From NCBI GenBank assembly GCA_036339295.1, contig JAYZBK010000211.1:1-19651 (forward strand): a stretch of DNA of 19,651 bases. The letters run 5' to 3'. A program made the translations under genes and the position numbers. The DNA comes from GCA-002862325 sp036339295. GTDB taxonomy: Bacteria > Planctomycetota > Phycisphaerae > Phycisphaerales > SM1A02. The notes under the pieces were generated by a model. It was not told the origin of the DNA. It saw only the letters and a program-made list of their open reading frames with translations, and did not search any database. Below are positions 14,953 through 19,651 of this stretch, one piece after another (the stretch's first letter is position 1; each line of letters opens with the position of its first letter).

Positions 14953-14986
14953 CAGCGATCGCGGCCTCCCGAAAGGGGGGTCGCTG
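14953..14986 (-). terminator. GAAA-capped hairpin between the convergent PEP-CTERM-like gene and scpB
   Basis: CCTCCC (14965-14970) pairs with GGGGGG (14975-14980), one G-T wobble, under a GAAA tetraloop. CAGCGA (14953-14958) pairs with TCGCTG (14981-14986) outside it, with a 6-base bulge on one side. On the minus strand it lies 35 bases after scpB and is followed by a T-rich GGTGTTTGGGTTT, so it most likely ends the minus-strand transcript. Confidence 0.6.
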
Positions 14987-15021
14987 TCGTTCGCGGATCG
15001 GTTGCAGGTGCCGTCGGGTCG

Positions 15022-15705
15022 TCAGTCGGAGTCGCTGGTCGCCGGTTCGGCGTTGGCCTCGGCCTCGGGCTCGGACTCGGACTCGGACTCGGAACCCGAA
15101 GCGGGCTGGTCGGCCTTCGGGGCGGCCTTGGCCGGGGCCGGCCTCAGCTCCTTCGCCTGCGGAAGGTCGTCGAGGCTCGCAAGGCCGAAGATCTCGAGGA
15201 ACTCCTTCGTGGTGCCGTAGAGCATCGGTCGCCCGAGCTCCTCGGCCCGACCCGCGATCTTCACCAGCCGACGCTCCATGAGACCTCGAAGCACCTCGCC
15301 GCACGCGACCCCGCGGATCGATTCGAGATCCGCGCGAAGGATGGGCTGGCGGTAGGCGATGATCGCGAGCGTCTCGAGCGCGGCCTGGCTGAGCTTCGCC
15401 TGGTTGCGCACGCCCTTGAGGCGGCCGATGTCCTCGTTGAACTCGGGCAGCGTGAGGATCTGGAGCCCTCCCGCCACCGACTCGATGCGGAACGACCGAC
15501 CCGTCTTCTCGTACTCGCTGTTCAAGGCCTCGACCGAGTCGCGGACCTGCTTGATCGGAGGCGACGAGGTCTCGGACTTCGACTCCTCGGTCGCTTCCGA
15601 GTCGGCGGTCAGGCCGAGGATCGATGCGATCTTCCGCTCGCCGAGGGGTCGGTCGGCGGTCATCAGGACCGCCTCGATTCTCGACGTGATGGAGTGTTCA
15701 GTCAT
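15022..15705 (-). CDS. scpB: Segregation and condensation protein ScpB
   Basis: 227 residues. ScpB is the winged-helix partner of ScpA in the SMC condensin complex that organises the chromosome. Two winged-helix domains are visible: RIEAVLMTADRPLGERKIASIL (9-30) and, after a Glu/Ser-rich insert at 34-50, the signature KLSQAALETLAIIAYRQPILRADLESIRGV (104-133). The rest of the second domain follows: LMERRLVKIAGRAEELGRPMLYGTTKEFLEIFGL. The C-terminal 35 residues are a low-complexity acidic tail with a Ser-Glu repeat. The ATG at 15705 is preferred over a TTG at 15747, which would overlap the atpC stop. No scpA is seen nearby. Last gene of the minus-strand run, 38 bases after atpC. Confidence 0.93.
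   Translation of the reverse strand: MTEHSITSRIEAVLMTADRPLGERKIASILGLTADSEATEESKSETSSPPIKQVRDSVEALNSEYEKTGRSFRIESVAGGLQILTLPEFNEDIGRLKGVRNQAKLSQAALETLAIIAYRQPILRADLESIRGVACGEVLRGLMERRLVKIAGRAEELGRPMLYGTTKEFLEIFGLASLDDLPQAKELRPAPAKAAPKADQPASGSESESESEPEAEANAEPATSDSD
15070..15093 (-). repeat. Four tandem copies of a 6-base unit in the scpB 3' end
   Basis: CTCGGA occurs four times in a row (15070-15093). Read on the minus strand, it codes for the Ser-Glu repeat in the acidic tail of ScpB. In-frame hexamer units can expand or shrink without a frameshift. Confidence 0.8.
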
Positions 15706-15743
15706 GAAGGGCACCCCGCCGCGGGCCTTCGACCCGGACGAAT

Positions 15744-16154
15744 TCAACCGTTGGGGGCGAGCGCCACCGCGGCGGTGGCGACCTGTCGTTCACGATCGAG
15801 ACGGTCGCGCACCTCGAGGTCGTGGATGCCGGCCTCCGCGAGCGCCTGGACGGCGGCCTCGAGCCGCTTCTTCGCCGCCTCGACGTCGAGCTCGTCCCGC
15901 ACGATGATCTCGTCCGCGACGATGACCAGCTTGTCGTCGTGGAGCTCGGCGAATCCCCCGTTGAGGAGGAACTGCTTCTCGCCGTCGTTCGCGGTGCGGA
16001 TCCGGAGGAGTCCGACGCCGAGTCGTCCCACGAACGGTGCGGCGGCGTGAAGCACGCCTCGCTGGCCGTCCCACTGTGGGAACTCGACCTCGTCGACCTC
16101 GGCGTCGAGGATCTGCTCGGTCGGGGTGACGATCGCGCATCGGAAGGTGGACAC
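15744..16154 (-). CDS. atpC: F1Fo ATP synthase epsilon subunit
   Basis: 136 residues, normal length for AtpC. The N-terminal beta-sandwich has MSTFRCAIVTPTEQILDAEV, FPQWDGQRGVLHAAAPFVGRLG and FLLNGGFAELHDDKLVIVAD. The C-terminal helical hairpin (about 88-125) has DVEAAKKRLEAAVQALAEAG. This subunit couples rotation to the F1 head and can inhibit ATP hydrolysis. It starts at GTG (16152-16154) with GGAGAG 5 bases upstream. No other ATP synthase gene is next to it: the gene before it in transcription order is the CYTH protein, so it is detached from the beta-subunit gene, its normal neighbour. Confidence 0.9.
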   Translation of the reverse strand: MSTFRCAIVTPTEQILDAEVDEVEFPQWDGQRGVLHAAAPFVGRLGVGLLRIRTANDGEKQFLLNGGFAELHDDKLVIVADEIIVRDELDVEAAKKRLEAAVQALAEAGIHDLEVRDRLDRERQVATAAVALAPNG

Positions 16155-16239
16155 TGGGACTCTCCGTGACCGCAGGAAGAACGTCCCGGGCGGCCGGTCC
16201 GGGGGCGGACATGGTAGCCGACGGGCACCGATCCGTGAA

Positions 16240-16836
16240 TCAGCGGCCGGGGGTCCGGAAGGCGATCTCGGCGTTGTTGTAGGCGGGATCGTCCGTGACC
16301 TCCCGATCCACGAGCCCGGCGAGCCAGGGAGGGACCTGGACGTCCATCGCCCCCTCGGGATCCGGCAGTTCGACCTCGGCGATCACGAGGCTCGAGCCGT
16401 CGATCGAGAGATCCGAGACGTCGTCGAATCGGTCGATCTCCCAGACCAGGCCGCCATCGGGGACGCGCCATCGCACCTTCTCGAGGCGACGGCCGACGGT
16501 CGAGGACCACGCCGCCTCGAAGGCCCTCTCGGTGAGTGGACGCTCCTTCTCCCGGCGGACGAGCCCGCTTCCGATCTTCAGGGTGTGGATGAAGGTGGCT
16601 GGTCGACCGTCATCGGGATCGACGATCGAGCGGATCCGACCCACCGTCGGAACATCGTCGGGCCCCGACTCGTCGAACGCCTCGAAGTCCCGGTCCGAGG
16701 GAAGGGCGAGATAGCCCTGGCGGATCCGCAGGCGCTCGAGATCCGAGTCGTCGCGAAGCAGGTGCTCGGGCATCGCGGTGAGCCGCCACTTGCGTTCGAT
16801 CTCGAGTCCGTCGCCGTGTCGGTCCCGTGCGGTCAC
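16240..16836 (-). CDS. CYTH-domain protein (triphosphate tunnel enzyme)
   Basis: 198 residues. The CYTH signature ExExK is Glu12-Ile-Glu14-Arg-Lys16 in LEIERKWRL near the start, followed by alternating charged strands: RIRQGYLAL, VGRIRSIVD, FIHTLKIGSGLVRREKERPL, VRWRVPDGGLVWEIDRFD and SSLVIAEVELPD. The fold is an eight-stranded tunnel that binds a triphosphate; family members are thiamine or inorganic triphosphatases and class IV adenylate cyclases. Small bacterial members like this are most often triphosphatases, so that is the likelier activity. It starts at GTG (16834-16836), which shares GTGA with the holB stop, so translation is coupled. Confidence 0.9.
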   Translation of the reverse strand: MTARDRHGDGLEIERKWRLTAMPEHLLRDDSDLERLRIRQGYLALPSDRDFEAFDESGPDDVPTVGRIRSIVDPDDGRPATFIHTLKIGSGLVRREKERPLTERAFEAAWSSTVGRRLEKVRWRVPDGGLVWEIDRFDDVSDLSIDGSSLVIAEVELPDPEGAMDVQVPPWLAGLVDREVTDDPAYNNAEIAFRTPGR

Positions 16837-17990
16837 GAGGCGGCGCCTTCGGGAACCCCGACCCCGAACGCCCGGCCGACGCCGGCGACCAGTCCCGCAG
16901 TGACGAACTTCAGGTTCAGGTTCCCGGCGGCCCGCTGTTCCGCGTCCGCGAGACACTCCATCGCCCGGGCGCACGAATCGATCGTCCGCTCGTCGGAGGC
17001 GTCGACGGCCTCCGCCAGCCGTTGTCGAAGCCGAGCCGCGAGGACGGCCACGAGCTGGGCGAGTCCGGTCCGGTTCGCCGCCTCCTTCGAGGCCCGCTTG
17101 TCCTGCTTGACCACCGCCTTCGCATACTCGTCGACGAGTTCCGCGAGCGTGTCCGCCAGGCCGGCGGGCCATTCGCCTCGCTCGATCCGCGCCATCCCCG
17201 GCGCGATCGTCGCCCCCCAGGCCGCCATGCCGGTCTCCATCGCGACCGCGAGACGACCGGGGCTTCCGTCGGCGAAGGCGAGCAGCCATGCTCGATCCGA
17301 TTCCTCCACCGCGACATCCGATGCCGCCAGCCAGCGATCCATGGTCGTCGGCTCGAGCGTACGGAAGGGAACGCGGCGACATCGACTGCGGACCGTCGGG
17401 AGGAGCCGCTCCTCCCGGGTGGTCACGAGCATGATGACCGTTCGCGGGGCCGGCTCCTCGAGGGTCTTCAGCAGGGCGTTCTGGCCCTGTTGATTGAGCA
17501 GCTCCGCCTCGTCGATGATGAAGACCCGCCGGACGCCCTTGAACGGGGTCCTCGCGTGCAGGGCCTCGAATCGACGGCCCTCCACCTCGCCCCCGAGCAT
17601 GTGCTCGCGAAGGAGGTCGATGGGAATCGCCCGCTGCTTCGACTCCCGAAGTCGCGGGATCTCGCTCGTCGCGGCGAGTTCCTTCCGGATCACCCGGAGA
17701 TCGGGATGCGTGCCCGCATCGATCAGTCGCGCGGTCGGCGAGTCCAGCGGAGGGTCGAAGTTCGACAGGGCGAGCTCGGTCGGCTCGGGTTCGAGGAGGA
17801 GCCGCGCGAATCGCAGGGCCGCGGTGAGCTTCCCGATCCCATCGGGGCCGTGCAGGATCCACGCCGCGGGCATCCGTCCCGTCCGAAGCGCGTCGACCAG
17901 CTCGGTCACCGCATCCTCCTGCCCGAGAACGGGGGTCCTTCCCCGCGGGTCGGCGAGCGAACCCGGTTGTGCGTGGGTCTCGTTGCTCAC
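16833..17990 (-). CDS. holB: DNA polymerase III subunit delta'
   Basis: 385 residues, AAA+ clamp-loader subunit. Seen in order: VLGQEDAVTELVDALRTGRM (21-40), Walker A GPDGIGKLTAA (48-58), Walker B VFIIDEAELLN (156-166), and QGQNALLKTLEEPAPRTVIM (168-187) followed by SRCRRVPFR (202-210). The C-terminal collar domain follows to the end. The four-cysteine zinc module of E. coli HolB and DnaX is missing, and residues 70-125 are a family-specific insert. A start further upstream would run into the lipoprotein gene; GTG at 17988-17990 overlaps its stop as GTGA and is taken as the start. It is co-transcribed with the lipoprotein and CYTH genes. Confidence 0.92.
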   Translation of the reverse strand: MSNETHAQPGSLADPRGRTPVLGQEDAVTELVDALRTGRMPAAWILHGPDGIGKLTAALRFARLLLEPEPTELALSNFDPPLDSPTARLIDAGTHPDLRVIRKELAATSEIPRLRESKQRAIPIDLLREHMLGGEVEGRRFEALHARTPFKGVRRVFIIDEAELLNQQGQNALLKTLEEPAPRTVIMLVTTREERLLPTVRSRCRRVPFRTLEPTTMDRWLAASDVAVEESDRAWLLAFADGSPGRLAVAMETGMAAWGATIAPGMARIERGEWPAGLADTLAELVDEYAKAVVKQDKRASKEAANRTGLAQLVAVLAARLRQRLAEAVDASDERTIDSCARAMECLADAEQRAAGNLNLKFVTAGLVAGVGRAFGVGVPEGAAS

Positions 17991-18961
17991 GGGAGGGCCG
18001 GCACCATCACGAGACGACAAGGCTGCGGGATCCGGGTCGTCGGATCGCCCGGCGTGAGTTCCACCTCGACCTCCTCGCCGTTCACGCGATGCGCCGGGAA
18101 GTCCCGCATCAGCGCCTCGACCTCGGGGGAGAAGAGCGTGCTTCGCCCGTCGTACGCACGACTGTCGAAGGCGCCGATGGTGACCACGCTCAGCTCGGTC
18201 ACGGGATCGTGGTAGTACCAGGCCTCGTATCCACGGCTTCGAAGCTCGCGAACCTCCGCTTCCGCTCGAGCGCGGACCTCTTCGGGCGAGACCTCCGTGG
18301 TGCCGAAGGTGCCCCAGCAGGCCACCTGGAGCGAGTAGAGGGGATCGACTCTCGGATACATGGTGCGGACGACGCGAAGGTCGTGCTCGCCGACGGGCGA
18401 GTCGTCGGGCAGGATGGACAGGAAGGACTGCGGGAAGGCGGGCTGCCCGTTCCTCGTCCGGAGTCCCCGCACCATGTCCCGGGTGGCCGCGGCATCGGAA
18501 TCGGTCGGACTCCCGAACCGTCCGAACCAGACCGCCGAACCCTTGCCCTGCGGTCGCACGAACGCCGAACGGAGCGCCGGATAGTCGGATGCGATCCGAT
18601 TCCGGACCGCCTGGGCCTGGATCGGGTGGTTCGGCCCCCCCACCGAAGCCAGCAGCATCGACCACCGGCCCTCGGGCTTCGAATTCGTGGTCGTCCGTCC
18701 CGACCGTTCCGAGGTGGAGAGGAAGGCGTCGTCCGCCGAGTCCATGATGTTGGGAACGCCATCGAGCCGGCGCGGCGAGCTGCCCTGCAGCGTCGACTCG
18801 TCGTCCGAGGCCTCCTCGCCGCAGGCGGGCAAAATGAAGAAAATCGCCAGGATCGCCCAAGCCGCCACCGAGATGGGCCGGGGACCCCCGGGTCCGTGGA
18901 ATTTCAGGGTTCCCGAGGCCGGACGCGCTGAATTACGGGACACGTCGATTTGATCGGACAT
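17987..18961 (-). CDS. Putative lipoprotein with two SPOR-like repeats
   Basis: 324 residues, not a named family that I recognise. After a 30-residue N-terminus, a hydrophobic stretch (SVAAWAILAIFFILPAC, 31-47) ends in a lipobox-like LPAC, so Cys47 may be lipidated. Two regions resemble SPOR domains, which bind denuded peptidoglycan. The first (about 98-185) runs from RWSMLLASVGG to VWFGRFGSPTDSDAAATRDMVRGLR. The second (about 208-270) runs from YSLQVACWGTFG to LSVVTIGAFDSRAYD. The ATG at 18961 has GGAG 7 bases upstream. An ATG at 19012 and an internal GTG at SVAAW are alternatives; the latter would give a shorter, more normal lipoprotein signal. First gene of the minus-strand run, overlapping holB by GTGA. 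Confidence 0.8.
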   Translation of the reverse strand: MSDQIDVSRNSARPASGTLKFHGPGGPRPISVAAWAILAIFFILPACGEEASDDESTLQGSSPRRLDGVPNIMDSADDAFLSTSERSGRTTTNSKPEGRWSMLLASVGGPNHPIQAQAVRNRIASDYPALRSAFVRPQGKGSAVWFGRFGSPTDSDAAATRDMVRGLRTRNGQPAFPQSFLSILPDDSPVGEHDLRVVRTMYPRVDPLYSLQVACWGTFGTTEVSPEEVRARAEAEVRELRSRGYEAWYYHDPVTELSVVTIGAFDSRAYDGRSTLFSPEVEALMRDFPAHRVNGEEVEVELTPGDPTTRIPQPCRLVMVPALP

Positions 18962-19027
18962 CGGCGAGCTCCAGCACCCCTGACGCGTGAGAGACGCAGC
19001 CGAGAGGCGCATTGTTCAAGTCCCTGC

Positions 19028-19042
19028 TGGAAAACGACTTGC
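19028..19042 (+). promoter_or_regulatory. Candidate sigma-54 promoter upstream of flgM
   Basis: TGG (19028-19030) and TTGC (19039-19042) give the GG-N10-GC spacing of a -24/-12 promoter; the middle bases match the consensus poorly. It lies about 170 bases before the FlgM-like start in the 248-base divergent gap (18962-19209), which otherwise holds nothing I can name. Confidence 0.3.
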
Positions 19043-19209
19043 GCCGTCGGGGCCGCGAGTCGGCCAGCCTCAAGGGAAACGAGGCATCGCGACGATATGG
19101 AGGCCTGCGGCGGGAGGCAAACGAACCGAAGCCCCCCGTCGTGCGAAGCGAAGTCCACCGAACCCGATCCAACGGCGGCGTCCCCCCCAACGTCGCAGGG
19201 AGCAGCATC

Positions 19210-19506
19210 ATGTCCGACATTGCGAACATCGCAGGAAGTCTCGGCTCGAGCCGCCTGTCCGTCCAGGCTCGTCCGTCCACCCCGGCCGATCGGCCCGTCG
19301 AGGCCCCCGCCCGGCATGGCCGTGGCGAGGATGCCGTCGAGATCTCCGAAGACGCCATCCGACTCGGCGCCGCCCGAGCCCGGACCGATGACGGGGTCGA
19401 TCTTGTCAAGGTCGCCCGGATCCGCGACGAGATCGCGGCCGGCACCTACGAAACCGACGCCCGCAGCCAGATCGCCCTCGTGCAGCTGGCCCGCGACCTG
19501 GCCTGA
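19210..19506 (+). CDS. flgM: FlgM-like anti-sigma-28 factor
   Basis: 98 residues, the normal FlgM length. The first 60 residues are Ser/Pro/Arg-rich and probably disordered, as in FlgM. The C-terminal part carries the family's sigma-binding helices: VDLVKVARIRDEIAAGTYET (64-83), then DARSQIALVQLARDLA. FlgM holds FliA (sigma-28) inactive until the flagellar hook is complete and FlgM is exported. No flagellar gene is visible nearby. AGGGAG just upstream of the ATG at 19210 supports the start over an upstream ATG at 19012. The order of helix residues fits well but the N-terminus is not diagnostic. Confidence 0.75.
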   Translation: MSDIANIAGSLGSSRLSVQARPSTPADRPVEAPARHGRGEDAVEISEDAIRLGAARARTDDGVDLVKVARIRDEIAAGTYETDARSQIALVQLARDLA

Positions 19507-19556
19507 CCCCACGCCCGACCGGATCCCGATCGGGTCACTGAAGCAGGATTCACGAC

Positions 19557-19584
19557 CGGCCGCCGCCCCCTCGGGCGGCGGCCG
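19557..19584 (+). terminator. Intrinsic terminator after flgM
   Basis: CGGCCGCCGCCC (19557-19568) pairs perfectly over 12 bp with GGGCGGCGGCCG (19573-19584) around CCTC, and CGA/TCG can add three more pairs past one bulged C. A T-rich GTTTCGGTTTCT follows. It is the best intrinsic terminator in the window. Confidence 0.88.
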
Positions 19585-19651
19585 TCGCGTTTCGGTTTCT
19601 CGACTCCGGAATCGCCGCCCCGTGGGTCGCTCGCGCTCTACCATCCGGTCC

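Noticed and set aside
14955..14962. GCGATCGC palindrome as a HIP1-like or operator site
   Set aside because: One copy inside a hairpin arm in GC-rich DNA; no enrichment is visible in the window.
18904..19644. Minus-strand open frame of 246 codons at the right end
   Set aside because: It runs antisense through flgM and its terminator and shows no family features.

Overview
This 19.65 kb window is GC-rich chromosomal DNA, densely packed with genes that often overlap by 1 or 4 bases (ATGA, GTGA). I infer a planctomycete of the Phycisphaerae type. The evidence is two secreted proteins ending in a PEP-CTERM-like tail (PAPG, hydrophobic stretch, RRRR), a CPxCG zinc ribbon of the kind common in that group, and a mix of housekeeping genes scattered outside their usual operons. 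I see no tRNA, rRNA, CRISPR array, insertion sequence or phage gene.

Left part (1-3386): the 5' part of an MgtE-type magnesium transporter (minus strand, cut by the window edge), a divergent SpoU/TrmH RNA methyltransferase, and a complete HtrA/Deg periplasmic protease followed by a 13-bp hairpin terminator.

Centre (about 3441-10020): an ebo-type cluster on the plus strand, ending at a 17-bp bidirectional terminator. In order it holds a 3-dehydroquinate-synthase-like protein (EboD), a four-helix membrane protein, a 105-residue unknown protein, a TatD-like hydrolase (EboB), a TIM-barrel protein (EboE), a UbiA-like prenyltransferase (EboC) and an alkaline-phosphatase-superfamily protein (EboF). 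Ebo clusters are known from cyanobacteria, Bacteroidetes, algal endosymbionts and others. In cyanobacteria they are linked to export of the scytonemin monomer to the periplasm, and their general product is unknown. This copy seems to lack EboA, carries two extra small genes, has a zinc ribbon inside EboC, and has an EboF with altered metal ligands. It is the most interesting system in the window.

Right part (10050-19651): a secreted thioredoxin/nucleoredoxin-like protein and a tRNA-dihydrouridine synthase (minus strand), a divergent MOSC protein, and two tandem, distantly related PEP-CTERM-like proteins, the first with a hairpin-rich leader. A five-gene minus-strand run follows: SPOR-like lipoprotein, DNA polymerase III delta', CYTH protein, ATP synthase epsilon and ScpB, with GTGA overlaps between the first three. 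Divergent from it is a FlgM-like anti-sigma factor with a possible sigma-54 promoter and a good intrinsic terminator.

All identities come from reading motifs by eye. No database search or structure prediction was run.
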